64,000 bases of DNA from Paraburkholderia guartelaensis (GTDB taxonomy: Bacteria; Pseudomonadota; Gammaproteobacteria; Burkholderiales; Burkholderiaceae): contig NZ_SMOD01000001.1 in the NCBI RefSeq assembly GCF_004353905.1, forward strand, positions 1 through 64,000, given 5' to 3'. Position 1 is the stretch's first letter, and every line of letters starts with the position of its first letter. A program made the position numbers and the translations under genes. The notes beneath the pieces were generated by a model, which was given only the letters and a program-made list of their open reading frames with translations, ran no database searches and was not told where the DNA came from. Positions 1 through 10,059 of the stretch are shown here, piece by piece.

Positions 1-85
1 GGCGAGGGGGATGCGACGAAGCGAGGGGAAACGGGCGCGAACGGAGTTTGGGTGGCGCGAACGGTCGGCAGGCGGACCGCGCCAC

Positions 86-1605
86 TCAACCCGTCGGCGC
101 GCTTTCGATTTCCCGCAGGATCTCTTCGAACGGCGCCGGCTTGACCAGATGCCGGTCGAAGCCCGCCTCGCTCGCGGCCTGGCGGTCGCGCTCCTGGCCG
201 TAGCCCGTGAGCGCGATCAATTGCGCGTGCGCAGTGGCCGGTTCGGCACGCAGCGCCTTCGCCAGCGCATGACCATCCATGCCGGGCAAACCGATGTCGA
301 GAATCGCCACGTGAGGCAGGAAGCTCTGCGCGAGCGCGAGCGCGCTCGGGCCGTCGTGCGCCACACGCACCTCGTGGCCTTCGAGTTCCAGCAGCATGAG
401 CAGCGAGGAAGCGGAATCGACGTTGTCGTCGGCGATCAGCACGCGGCGGCGCGGCGGGGCAGTTTGTTCCCCAGCGCTTTGCGTCTGATCTTGCGGCGCT
501 TCACACTGCGGCGCCCGCGCGAGCGGCAGACGCACGACGAATTCCGAGCCGTGCCCAAGCCCGTCCGAATGCGCACTCACTGAGCCGCCATGCAGTTCCG
601 CGAGTTCGCGCACGAGTGCGAGGCCGATGCCGAGACCGCCGTCGGCGCGCTTCACGGCTTCGCGCGACTGCATGAAAAGTTCGAACACGTAGGGCAGCTC
701 GTCGGGTGCGATGCCGATGCCGTTGTCGCGCACGCGAATCAGGATCTCGTAGACGTCCGCTTCGAGCCGCAACGCGATCTGGCCGCCTTCGGCCGTGTAC
801 TTCGCGGCGTTGGAAAGCAGGTTGCTGATGATCTGGGCCACGCGTATCGCGTCGCCGGTTACATGGCACGGCTCGCAGTCGATCTCGACCGTGAGCGTTT
901 GCGACTTCGCGTCGAGGAAGGGCCGGCTCGTTTCCACGGCGATCTGGACGATCTCGCGCAGGTCGAGCGTGCCCATCTGCAGCGCGATCTTGCCGTGCGA
1001 GATGCGCGAGACGTCGAGCAGGTCGTCGACGAGGCGGCCGAGATGCTCGACCTGGCGGCTCGCGATCTGCCGCGCGTCGGCGCGCATGGCGTCGTTCGCG
1101 CCGTGGCGCGGGTCGAGCAGTTCGATGGCGTTGCGAATCGGCGCGAGCGGATTGCGCAGTTCGTGCGCGAGCGTCGCGAGGAAGCGGTCCTTGCGGCGGT
1201 CGGCGTCGCGCAGCGCTTTTTCGGCCGCGTAGAGGCGCAGGAGCGCGCGCACGTTCGCCACCAGTTCGGCGGGCTCGACGGGCTCGGTGAGGTAGCTGTC
1301 GGCACCGCCGTCGAGCGCGAGAATCTTGTCGCGCGTCTGCACTGCGGCGGCGGAAGTTTGCAGTACGAGCGTGGAGTTTGTCTCCGGGTCCGCCTTGATG
1401 AGGCGGCACACCTCGATGCCGCTGATATCGGGCAGCTTCACGTCGAGCAGCACGATTGCAGGTGCCTGTTCGCGCACGGCTTCGAGCGCGGCCTGGCCTG
1501 TCGCGGCTTCGATCACGGCGTAGCCGGCGTGGCGCAGCACGCGCGACTTCACGTAGCGCGCGCCTTCGTTGTCGTCGACGTTGAGGATGAGCGTGGCGTG
1601 CGCGT

Positions 1606-1609
<4 letters not shown>
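86..1609 (-). CDS. Hybrid sensor histidine kinase, REC-HisKA-HATPase-REC
   Basis: 507-residue cytosolic hybrid kinase with no membrane segment. Order: an N-terminal receiver (about 6-125, phospho-acceptor D56), a HisKA dimerisation helix with H149 in an AHELRNPL box, an HATPase domain (N-box around 262-272, DNGIGI at 295-300, GLGIGL near 325), and a C-terminal receiver (about 388-503, D438, K490). In the first receiver the usual Lys of the KP motif is Glu (LTEP), a change also met in other hybrid kinases. The start is the ATG whose first bases overlap the stop of the upstream kinase gene (ATGA). A longer frame reaches back to 1753 but runs through the neighbour. As last gene of the stressosome operon it is the likely phosphorelay output. 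A separate DNA-binding partner is not visible. Confidence 0.9.
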
Positions 1610-3007
<1,398 letters not shown>

Positions 3008-3015
<8 letters not shown>

Positions 3016-4132
3016 GATTCAACTGTACTCCGGGGCGTGCGCGCACGACGACGACGGTGGCGTCGTCGCGCCGGCGCGCGAAGTCTCGGTAGAGGACGGC
3101 CGCGATCACGACGGCGGGCTGATTGGCGAGTCCGGGCCAGGCGGCGAGGTCCCAGCGGGTGCCGATGCCGTCTGAGTGGAGGATGAGGAGCGCGTTTTCG
3201 CCCCACGTCAGCTCGAATTCCAGGGTGCCGCGCATCGTGTGGCCCACGATGCCGTTGCGCGAGACGAGTTGGTAACACTCGCGCGCGGAAGGTTCTGCGC
3301 TGGCGGGCCGATGCGCGTGGCCGGCTGAAGCGCGATTATCGATGGGGCGGCCCGCGCCATACGCGACGGCCGAGATATTGCCGGTGCCGCAGAACGCGAG
3401 TGCGCGGCGCGCGAGATCGATGCGCACGAGCGCGAGTGCCGCGCCGCGCGTGGGGCGCAGGGCCGCATGCGAGAGTTCCATGAGCGCGGCGGGCGCGAGA
3501 CCGGCGCGGCGGCGCAGCACGTCGAGCGCGGCCACGGCGGCCACGTGGGCTTCGGCGCCGTGACCGAGGCCGTCGGCGAGTGCGAGCGTGAGGCCGCTCT
3601 GGTCGGCCTGCGCCTGCCAGCCGTCGCCGCTGACTTCCTCGCCTGGGTAAGGCACGCACACGGCGCCGATCTCGGGTCCGGTGAATGCCGCGTGCGCTGC
3701 GTTGCCGCCGCTCTTATGGACGAGCGCGCGCAACACCGTGCCCGCGCCCGGCTGCGAGTAAATGGCGAACTGGTTGGAGAGCCGCCGGATCGCGCCGAGC
3801 CCGGTGCCGGGCGTGCCGGTCGTGGAGTGGCCATCGGCCAGCGCAGCGCCCACGTCGGTCATACCGGGGCCGCCGTCGAGCGCGATCAGCTCCACTGCGC
3901 CGTCCAGTGCGCGCACGAGCAGCTCGCCGTGGCCGGCATGCTTCAGGATGTTGGTGGCGGCTTCTGTGAGCACGATCGCGAGGCGTCCCGCGTCGGTCTC
4001 GCTGAGCGCGGCGATGCGCGCGGCTTCGCTGGCGCCGCGGCGTGCAAAGGCGACGCTGCTGGCGTCGCCGATCTCGAAGGATCGGTGGGTGCCGCCGGCG
4101 TAACCGGCCGCGCCGTCTAGCGTACTTTCCAT
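3008..4132 (-). CDS. RsbT-like ATPase fused to SpoIIE/PP2C phosphatase (RsbX-like)
   Basis: 374 residues. The N-terminal 140 form an anti-sigma-type HATPase domain (TEAATNILKHAG at 56-67, DGGPGM at 86-91, GTGLGAIRRL at 109-118). Residues from about 155 to the end form a PP2C/SpoIIE phosphatase domain with metal-binding motifs SGD (168-170) and DGLGHG (187-192). In known stressosomes RsbX dephosphorylates RsbR and RsbS and resets the complex; here the phosphatase is fused to an ATPase. The ATG at 4132 is chosen because it overlaps the end of rsbT by 16 bases. A frame starting at 4192 would intrude far into rsbT. It lies between rsbT and the kinase genes in one operon. Confidence 0.88.
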
Positions 4133-4542
4133 TTCGTGATGGTGACCGTCGTGCCGCCACCCGGAGTCGATTCGATCTTGAACTCGTCGCACAGGCGCCG
4201 CGAACCGCCGAGGCCCAGGCCGAGACCATTGCCGCTCGTGAAGCCGTCCTGCAGCGCGCGCTCGATATCAGCAATCCCCGGACCCTGATCGACGAACGAG
4301 AGCTGCAGTCCCACGCGCACGCCTTTCTCCAGCACTTCGAGGCGCGCATCGCCGCCGCCACCATGCTGCAGTGTGTTGCGTGCGAGTTCGCTTGCCGCCG
4401 TGACGAACTTGGTCTGCTCGATAAGCGAGAATCCTTGCGCGATGGCGGCGTCGCGCACGATCTGTCGCAGCCGGACGATTTCCTCGTCCGAACGCAGGCT
4501 CACTTGAGCCGCGAGCCTTCCGGTCGTGTCGTTGCTATTCAT
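4117..4542 (-). CDS. rsbT: RsbT serine/threonine kinase of the stressosome
   Basis: 141 residues, the usual length of RsbT. It is a single HATPase domain with N-box ASELARNTLQHGGGG (50-64), G1 box DQGPGI (85-90) and G2 region GNGLGLGLGGSRRL (104-117). RsbT phosphorylates STAS-domain threonine and serine residues on RsbR and RsbS, is then released, and switches on a downstream partner. Position directly after rsbR and rsbS fits. The ATG at 4542 is preferred over a TTG four codons earlier. In Bacillus the released RsbT activates RsbU; no RsbU is present here, so its target must be another protein, perhaps one of the downstream fusions. Confidence 0.92.
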   Translation of the reverse strand: MNSNDTTGRLAAQVSLRSDEEIVRLRQIVRDAAIAQGFSLIEQTKFVTAASELARNTLQHGGGGDARLEVLEKGVRVGLQLSFVDQGPGIADIERALQDGFTSGNGLGLGLGGSRRLCDEFKIESTPGGGTTVTITKWKVR

Positions 4543-4584
4543 GATCGAACGCAAGAGACGTGCTAGCTAACGGAGTAAAGGGAT

Positions 4585-4944
4585 TCATCGGAGCTGGCGC
4601 TGCTTGAGCAGCGCCATGCCTTTTTCGACATTCAGCGCGGTGCGCACGCCCGTGAGCGTGAGACCGAGTTCGACCAGCGTGATCGCCACGGACGGCTGCA
4701 TGCCCACCACCACGGTCTGCGCGTCGAGCACCATCGCCATGGCGGCCGTGTTGCTGATCATGCGGCCGATGAACGAATCGACCACGTCGAGTGCCGAGAT
4801 GTCGATCAGCACGCCCTTGGCCGACTCCTTCACGATGCGCTCGGTAAGGTCGTCCTGCAGTGTGATCGCGAGGCGATCGTGCATGTCCACCTGGATCGTG
4901 ACGATCAGGCAGTCGCCGAGGCGCAGAATCGGAATGCGTTCCAT
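4585..4944 (-). CDS. rsbS: RsbS stressosome STAS scaffold protein
   Basis: 119-residue single STAS domain. The phospho-acceptor region VVDSFIGRMI matches the RsbS motif, with the Ser after VVD as the likely RsbT target. The ATG at 4944 is preceded by GGGAG at good spacing, so it is chosen over an upstream TTG at 4977. RsbS and RsbR form the core of the stressosome and hold RsbT until signalling. The gene follows rsbR by about 40 bases and precedes rsbT, the order of the Bacillus upstream module. Confidence 0.92.
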   Translation of the reverse strand: MERIPILRLGDCLIVTIQVDMHDRLAITLQDDLTERIVKESAKGVLIDISALDVVDSFIGRMISNTAAMAMVLDAQTVVVGMQPSVAITLVELGLTLTGVRTALNVEKGMALLKQRQLR

Positions 4945-4983
4945 CGTGTGCGGCTCCCGTGCGTCGCTTTGGCTCAATGGCGT

Positions 4984-5850
4984 TCAGGCCGAGGCCTTCG
5001 GCGTGGTGATGGTTGCGCCGATGCGCTGCAGCGCGATGACGAAGGCGTCGGCGAGCGTGGACTTGGTCGTGACGTTGCTGAGATCGACGCCCAGGTGCAC
5101 GATGGTCTGCGCGATCTGCGGGCGGATGCCGCTGATGATGCAGTCCGCGCCCATGAGGCGCGCGGCGGCCACGGTCTTGAGCAGATGCTGCGCAACGAGC
5201 GTGTCGACGGTGGGCACGCCTGTGATGTCGATGATCGCGAGGCCCGCGCCCGTGTCGACGATCTTCTGCAGCAGGCTCTCCATGACGACCTGGGTGCGCG
5301 CGGAGTCGAGCGTGCCGATGAGCGGCAGCGCGAGGATGCCTTCCCAGAGCTGCACGACGGGCGTGGAAAGCTCCAGCAGCTCTTCCTGCTGGCGCGCGAT
5401 GATCGCTTCGCGGCTCTTCTGGAAAATGTCGGTGGTATAGAGGCCGAAGCCGTCGAGCAGCAGGTTCACCTGCCAGCTCAGCTGGGCGAGTTCGGCGGGG
5501 TTGTGCGCATAGGCCGCGCGCAGGCGTGCGTAGAGCGGCTCCTTGAACGAGAACACGAAGGTGGCGGTCTCGACCGGCGTGTAGCCCTGACGCGCCCGAT
5601 GCGCCGACATTTCCGCCAGGAAGGCGCGCACCGGCTCCCACTCCGGGCGGCCCGAATCGAAGGTTTCGGTGTTCGGCAGCGTGTCGAGGAAGACGTTGAG
5701 GAACGCAGAGAACTGCTCGCGAATTTCCCCTTCCATCGCGAGGCCGCGGCGCAGCGCGATCGGCAGATGCAGGCGCAGCCATTCGGCGAGCAGCGTGTCG
5801 CGATGCTGGCCGAGGATGTCCGCAATGCGAACCTGTTCCGGTGTGTTCAT
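4984..5850 (-). CDS. rsbR: RsbR-type stressosome sensor with C-terminal STAS domain
   Basis: 288 residues: an all-helical N-terminal sensor region (about 5-155, RsbRD-type rather than globin) and a C-terminal STAS domain (about 160-280). The STAS part holds DITGVPTVDTLVA (208-220) and GIRPQIAQTIVHLG (241-254); threonines in these two motifs match the positions RsbT phosphorylates in Bacillus RsbR. First gene of the leftward operon. The 700-base region upstream holds its promoter and a long inverted repeat. The stimulus cannot be read from sequence. Confidence 0.9.
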   Translation of the reverse strand: MNTPEQVRIADILGQHRDTLLAEWLRLHLPIALRRGLAMEGEIREQFSAFLNVFLDTLPNTETFDSGRPEWEPVRAFLAEMSAHRARQGYTPVETATFVFSFKEPLYARLRAAYAHNPAELAQLSWQVNLLLDGFGLYTTDIFQKSREAIIARQQEELLELSTPVVQLWEGILALPLIGTLDSARTQVVMESLLQKIVDTGAGLAIIDITGVPTVDTLVAQHLLKTVAAARLMGADCIISGIRPQIAQTIVHLGVDLSNVTTKSTLADAFVIALQRIGATITTPKASA

Positions 5851-5916
5851 GCAATCTCCTGAGCGATGGGGGCGCGCCTCGTCGTCGAGACGAACCGCTG
5901 AACCTTACACCATCGT

Positions 5917-5942
5917 ATCGATTCGATTCCAATTGAATCGAT
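5917..5942. promoter_or_regulatory. Inverted repeat upstream of rsbR
   Basis: Arms ATCGATTC (5917-5924) and GAATCGAT (5935-5942) are exact reverse complements across a 10-base spacer that itself holds GATTC next to the GAATC arm. It ends 67 bases upstream of the rsbR ATG, a suitable place for an operator controlling the stressosome operon. The binding protein is unknown. Confidence 0.45.
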
Positions 5943-6145
5943 TACGCGGGCGTGCAAGGCGAGCGAACGGTCGGGCGTGCGGCTGCATGCTTTTTTCGTG
6001 CCCGGTTGCCTGTGCAACGGCTGCTGGGGCTGGCGTGCGCGGAATCCACCGCTTTGCCGTGACGCGCTTGTAGTTTTTACAGGCTGGAGGTGGGTGTTCG
6101 CGCGTGAGCGTTGCTGTGGGCGGGGCCGGGCACGATGGCCTGGCA

Positions 6146-6161
6146 TGGTATGTGTCTTGCT
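6146..6161 (+). promoter_or_regulatory. Possible sigma-54 promoter element
   Basis: TGGTATGTGTCTTGCT matches the TGGCACG-N4-TTGCW consensus except for C to T at two positions and keeps the GG/GC spacing of ten bases. It points rightward to the short ORF at 6213 and on to mlaC. A single match in a long intergenic region may be chance. Confidence 0.22.
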
Positions 6162-6212
6162 TCACAGCTTGCGCCAATCACAGTCCGGTCCGCACCGAGG
6201 AGCACCGCAGCC

Positions 6213-6443
6213 ATGGAGCCCGAATCCATTTCTCGCCAGCCATCGCCGTTATCGACGACGTCCGCGCCCTTGGGAGGCGCGCTCGCTTCTGGCGAGAGCG
6301 CGCTGGACGAGGGCGCCGACGATAGCGAAGGCGACCCGGTGCCGGCTGTGCTTTCGCGCCTTTCGTTTTGCGTGGCCTGGCTTTTCGGGCTCGAGGCGTT
6401 CCTCACCGAGTCAGATGCGCGGGCTCGCACGCCGCGCGCGTGA
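6213..6443 (+). CDS. Possible small protein, unknown
   Basis: 76-codon frame with GAGGAG about ten bases before the ATG and mostly G or C at third codon positions. The product has an acidic, Ser/Pro-rich first half and a short hydrophobic patch (LSFCVAWLFGLEAFL). No family is recognised. A frame of similar size covers it on the other strand, so coding is uncertain. Confidence 0.3.
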   Translation: MEPESISRQPSPLSTTSAPLGGALASGESALDEGADDSEGDPVPAVLSRLSFCVAWLFGLEAFLTESDARARTPRA

Positions 6444-6578
6444 ATGCACGAGCGGCACAACGATCCGACCTGAGTGCGCCTGACCCGCTAGACTGAGCGC
6501 TGGCGTGCGCTTGCGCGATGCGTGCGGCTTATCGATTTCGCGCCCGTGCGCCCCTCCCGCCATTGCCCAGAGATATCG

Positions 6579-7229
6579 ATGACCAGGTTATTCCGCATGA
6601 CCGCGCTTCTTGCGTGGTGTCTGTCGTTCCTGCCCGCTACGGCGGCGTTTGCTCAATCGGCCCAGGTGGACCAGTCGGACCCGCAGGCGCTCATCAAGAC
6701 CGCCACGCAGCAGATCCTCGACGAAGTCCGCACGAAGGCCGTCGCGCCCGACGACATCGGGCGCATCCAGGATATCGTCAACCGCGACATTCTTCCGTAC
6801 GTCGATTTTCGCCGCACCACGCGCCTCGCCATGGGGCCGCACTGGCGTACCACGACGCCTGAGCAGCAAGCGCAGATCGAGCAGCAGTTCCAGCTGCTGC
6901 TGATCCATCTCTACTCGGGAGCCATCGCGCAACTGAAGCCTGACCAGAAGATCGAGTACCCGCCCATGCGCAGCTCGCCAGGCGATACCGACGTGGTGGT
7001 GCGCACGCTCGCGCAAACCAGCAGCAATCCGATTGAAATCGATTACCGCCTGTACAAGACGCCGCAGGGCTGGCGCCTTTACGACCTGAACGTGCTCGGC
7101 GCGTGGCTGATCCAGACCTATCGCCAGCAGTTCAACGAGAAGATCCAGCAGGGTGGCGTGGACGGGCTCATCCAGTTCCTCACCGCGCGCAATCAGGAAC
7201 TCGTGTCGGGCAAGACGCAAACGCAGTGA
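6579..7229 (+). CDS. MlaC/Ttg2D-family periplasmic phospholipid-binding protein
   Basis: 216 residues with an N-terminal signal peptide (hydrophobic 8-22, cleavage after AFA near residue 24), then a complete MlaC domain (about 35-205) including DILPYVDF, RTTRLAMG and YRLYKTPQGWRLYDLNVLG. MlaC proteins carry phospholipids between outer-membrane MlaA and the MlaFEDB transporter. None of those partners is adjacent, so this is a solitary, possibly second, copy. The ATG at 6579 gives a proper signal peptide; the earlier frame start at 6522 adds a non-signal leader. A strong terminator follows at 7334. Confidence 0.9.
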   Translation: MTRLFRMTALLAWCLSFLPATAAFAQSAQVDQSDPQALIKTATQQILDEVRTKAVAPDDIGRIQDIVNRDILPYVDFRRTTRLAMGPHWRTTTPEQQAQIEQQFQLLLIHLYSGAIAQLKPDQKIEYPPMRSSPGDTDVVVRTLAQTSSNPIEIDYRLYKTPQGWRLYDLNVLGAWLIQTYRQQFNEKIQQGGVDGLIQFLTARNQELVSGKTQTQ

Positions 7230-7308
7230 CGCGTGGTTTTTGCGCCAGGCTCTCGCGACCTGCGAAAATCTGAGGCCGCGCCCGACACGCGCGGGCGCTG
7301 TACCATTT

Positions 7309-7322
7309 CGAGACGCGTCTCG
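7309..7322. repeat. 14-base perfect palindrome
   Basis: CGAGACGCGTCTCG is self-complementary over 14 bases. It lies between mlaC and the AI-2E permease gene, just before the terminator, and could be an operator for the permease. No regulator can be assigned. Confidence 0.3.
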
Positions 7323-7333
7323 TGCGCGTGGAT

Positions 7334-7386
7334 GGGCCGCGCGCTTGCCCGAGCGAGCGCGGCCCGAGTGTTTCTTTTGTTTTTTC
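7334..7386 (+). terminator. Rho-independent terminator after mlaC
   Basis: GGGCCGCGC (7334-7342) pairs with GCGCGGCCC (7357-7365), followed by a T-rich stretch to 7386. It ends 17 bases before the AI-2E permease ATG, so that gene is either read through or has a promoter overlapping the hairpin; it could also act as a leader attenuator. Confidence 0.7.
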
Positions 7387-7402
7387 GCCGATCCGATCTG
7401 AC

Positions 7403-9358
7403 ATGAATTTCCCGCTGCCGCCGCAGGGCCGACGCAACCGGGTGTTTCCGCCAAGCCCGCCTACGCTGCACAGCCTCGCCTCCGTCATCACCGGCGTGGT
7501 CGTGGTGTGCGGCCTGTACTTCGGGCGTGCGGTGCTGATTCCCATTACGCTCTCGGTGCTGCTGAGCTTTCTGCTGGCGCCGCTCGTGACCACGCTGCGG
7601 CGCTTTCATTTGCCGCAGTTCCTCGCCATTCTCGTGGCGGTGCTGACCACCGTGCTCGCGCTCGCCGGCGTGGGCGCGCTGATCGCCGCGCAGATCTATC
7701 AGCTTTCGGCCTCCCTGCCGCAGTACCAGGAAGAGATCGAGCAGAAAGTGCAAACGGTGCAGGAAAAGACCGTGGGCCGCGCCGATTCACTCATGTCGCG
7801 CGCCGCCACCGCACTCCAACGCGTGACGCCCACGCCGCCGCCCGCGCCGCCGCAGCCGCGCGGGCGCGCGGCGCGCAACCAGCCGCAGCAGCCCATGCCG
7901 GTGGAGATCCACAATCCCGCGCCCACGCCGCTCACGCTCGCGCAAAAGGCGCTAGCCCCGGCGATCGCGCCGCTCGAGACGACCTTCATCGTGCTCGTGG
8001 TGACGATCTTCATCCTGTTCCAGCGCGAAGACCTGCGCGACCGGCTCATCAGCGTGTTCGGCTCCGACGACCTGCACCGCACGACGACCGCCATCAACGA
8101 CGCCTCGCAGCGGCTCTCGCGCTACTTCGTCGCGCAGCTCGGTGTGAATGTGACGGTGGGCGGGGTGATCGCGCTGGGGCTGGCGGGCATCGGCGTGCCG
8201 GGCGCGCTGCTGTTCGGCGCGGTGGCGGCGCTCATGCGCTTCGTGCCGTACATCGGTATCTGGATCGCCGCGGCCATGGCGACGATCGTCGCCGCGGCCA
8301 CGCAGCCGCAATGGACCATGGGCGTGACGACGCTGATCTTCTTCATCGTCGTGGATGTGGTGGCGGGGCAGTTCGCCGAGCCGATGCTCTATGGCAAGCG
8401 CTCGGGCCTCTCGCCGCTTGCCGTGGTGGTGGCGGCGATTTTCTGGAGCTGGCTGTGGGGGCCCGTGGGGCTCGTGCTTTCCACGCCGCTCACGCTGTGC
8501 ATCGTCACGCTGGGCCGCTACGTGGACCGGCTGAACTTCCTCACGATCCTGCTCGGCGACCAGCCCGCGCTCACGCCCGCGCAGACCTGCTACCAGCGCC
8601 TGCTCGCCGACGATCCACATGAAGCGCTGCTGCAGGCGGACCGGCTGCTCACGAGCATGCCGCTCATCGACTACTACGAGCAGGTGGTGTTCGAGGGCCT
8701 GCGCTTCGCGCGCAACGACGCCATGCGCGGCGTGCTGCCCGGCGAGCAGGTCGCGCGCATCAACCAGGCGCTGCTCGATATCGTCGAGGATCTCGAATCC
8801 GTAGACGATTCGCGTCACGCCGCGCCCGCGGAGGAGAGCGCAAAGAGGTCCGTCGAGGGCGCCGACGAAGGCGCGAGGGTGATCGAGTTCACGCTCTCGC
8901 CGGACGCGGGCGAGGTGCTCTGCGTGCCAGGACGCGGCGCGTTCGACGACGTGGCGGTGGCGATCGTCGGCCAGTTGCTCATGCGGCGCAATATTCCCTG
9001 CACGGCCACCACCTACGACGAAGTGCGCGCCACGCGCGGCGCCATGATCGACGAGCGCTCGCCGGCCATCTGCGTGGTGTCGCTCGATGCGCCCGAGTCG
9101 GCGCCGTACCTGCGCAATCTCGTGCGGCGCCTGCGCGAGCGCGCGCCCGACGCGACCATCGTGGTGGGCATCGGCGCGGGGCTGCGTGACGATGGCGCGG
9201 GCATTGCCGACGACCCCGGCACGCTCTTCCCGATCTCGCTGCGCAACCTCGTGGAAGAATGCGGCGCGGCACTCGTGCCGGCACACGCGCCGCTTTCAGA
9301 AAAGAGGGAGCCAACGCCCGATATGCAAGATAAATATAGTGCGGGAGCGAAATTGTGA
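7403..9358 (+). CDS. AI-2E/PerM-family permease with extra C-terminal domain
   Basis: 651 residues, nearly twice the usual 340-380. Residues 22-380 form the AI-2E exporter/PerM membrane domain, with hydrophobic segments near 25-60, 72-95, 192-206, 242-290, 305-325 and 338-372. A Pro/Gln-rich insert (about 143-175) interrupts the central loop. From 390 onward the protein is soluble: a helical linker to about 500, an acidic stretch, then an alternating beta/alpha region (about 535-640) with motifs such as VVVGIGAGLR that resembles a Rossmann or B12-binding-like fold. Family members export AI-2 or small ions and organics; substrate unknown. Start at the ATG 7403 after the terminator. Confidence 0.85.
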   Translation: MNFPLPPQGRRNRVFPPSPPTLHSLASVITGVVVVCGLYFGRAVLIPITLSVLLSFLLAPLVTTLRRFHLPQFLAILVAVLTTVLALAGVGALIAAQIYQLSASLPQYQEEIEQKVQTVQEKTVGRADSLMSRAATALQRVTPTPPPAPPQPRGRAARNQPQQPMPVEIHNPAPTPLTLAQKALAPAIAPLETTFIVLVVTIFILFQREDLRDRLISVFGSDDLHRTTTAINDASQRLSRYFVAQLGVNVTVGGVIALGLAGIGVPGALLFGAVAALMRFVPYIGIWIAAAMATIVAAATQPQWTMGVTTLIFFIVVDVVAGQFAEPMLYGKRSGLSPLAVVVAAIFWSWLWGPVGLVLSTPLTLCIVTLGRYVDRLNFLTILLGDQPALTPAQTCYQRLLADDPHEALLQADRLLTSMPLIDYYEQVVFEGLRFARNDAMRGVLPGEQVARINQALLDIVEDLESVDDSRHAAPAEESAKRSVEGADEGARVIEFTLSPDAGEVLCVPGRGAFDDVAVAIVGQLLMRRNIPCTATTYDEVRATRGAMIDERSPAICVVSLDAPESAPYLRNLVRRLRERAPDATIVVGIGAGLRDDGAGIADDPGTLFPISLRNLVEECGAALVPAHAPLSEKREPTPDMQDKYSAGAKL

Positions 9359-9442
9359 CAGTCACGCCCGTGTCACATTGAACCTCGAATATATGCGGCC
9401 CTGTGCCCCTGGTTGCGGCATGAAAGTTACTGGGAGACGACA

Positions 9443-9694
9443 TTGCTGAGCCCTAAGGAATTCGCCACGCTGATGCTGGTCCGCCATTCGCCGGATCAGA
9501 TCGACATGAATCGCCAGGAACTGGACACGCTGCTCGAACGTCAGCTGGTTGCGCTCGAGCAATGGACGGAAGGTCACCGCCGGCTGTCGCTCACGATTGC
9601 CGGCCGCTCGCTGCTCGAAGCAGTCGGGCGGCTGGAGTATGTGACGGGTCTGCCCGAAGGGTTTGGCAACGAGCGCCTCGCTGCCGGCCTTTGA
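9443..9694 (+). CDS. Conserved-looking small hypothetical protein
   Basis: 83-residue soluble protein beginning LSPKEFATLMLVRHSPDQID. The TTG at 9443 is chosen because GGGAG lies seven bases upstream; an earlier in-frame TTG at 9413 has no ribosome site. It is predicted mostly helical, with LDTLLERQLVALEQW and a GRSLLEAVGRLEYVTGLP segment that looks like a short winged-helix fragment. No family is claimed. A strong hairpin terminator follows, so it is transcribed alone or after the permease. Confidence 0.65.
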   Translation: MLSPKEFATLMLVRHSPDQIDMNRQELDTLLERQLVALEQWTEGHRRLSLTIAGRSLLEAVGRLEYVTGLPEGFGNERLAAGL

Positions 9695-10059
9695 TGCTTG
9701 TTTGATTCTTGCGCAGTGAGCCTGCGTGCGGCCCGGTTCTCCATGGAGCCGGGCCGTGTCTTTATGCGAAACACATTTGCCATGCATAAAATTATTGAGG
9801 CATGCCAGGCAATTGTGTGCTTTTGCCCACGTCTGAGGGCGTGATCGTCTTGTGTCCCCCAAAGGACGCTGATAGGCTGATTCAATTCTCCGGCGGCACC
9901 AAGCGAAGGCCGGTACACGCTGTCTTACGGAAGGATTGCGGCAGGCGTTTTCCTGTACGGGTATTTCCCCATCGCCCGGCTTGGTGGCGCTCGTCAAACT
10001 GACTCCATCCTCCAGAGTCTTTCCCAACTCACCTACCCCCTAAAGCAAAAGGAGGATCT
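9695..10059. other. Intergenic region upstream of phaB
   Basis: 365 bases. The left part holds the terminator at 9730. The right part should hold the phaB promoter and ends with a near-perfect AGGAGG site. Nothing else is supported. Confidence 0.6.
9730..9763 (+). terminator. Hairpin terminator after the small gene at 9443
   Basis: GGCCCGG (9730-9736) pairs with CCGGGCC (9749-9755), with inner CTCC/GGAG pairing, followed by GTGTCTTT. The T tract is short but the stem is strong. Confidence 0.65.

Larger units (their letters stand above)
5851..6578. other. Long intergenic region between rsbR and mlaC
   Basis: About 730 bases separating the divergent rsbR and mlaC genes. It holds an inverted repeat near the rsbR start, a sigma-54-like element and one possible short ORF, listed separately. 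No RNA gene or convincing longer frame was found; several overlapping frames on both strands have unlike, low-complexity Arg/Ala/Pro-rich products typical of GC-rich spurious ORFs. Confidence 0.6.

Noticed and set aside
11..583. 190-codon frame on the plus strand
   Set aside because: Antisense to the second receiver domain of the hybrid kinase, Arg-rich, no ribosome site.
4535..5932. 465-codon minus-strand frame over rsbS and rsbR
   Set aside because: Arg/His/Ala-rich and overlaps two genes with diagnostic STAS motifs in another frame.
9419..9448. Nine-codon frame overlapping the start of the gene at 9443
   Set aside because: No ribosome site of its own; the GGGAG belongs to the TTG start.
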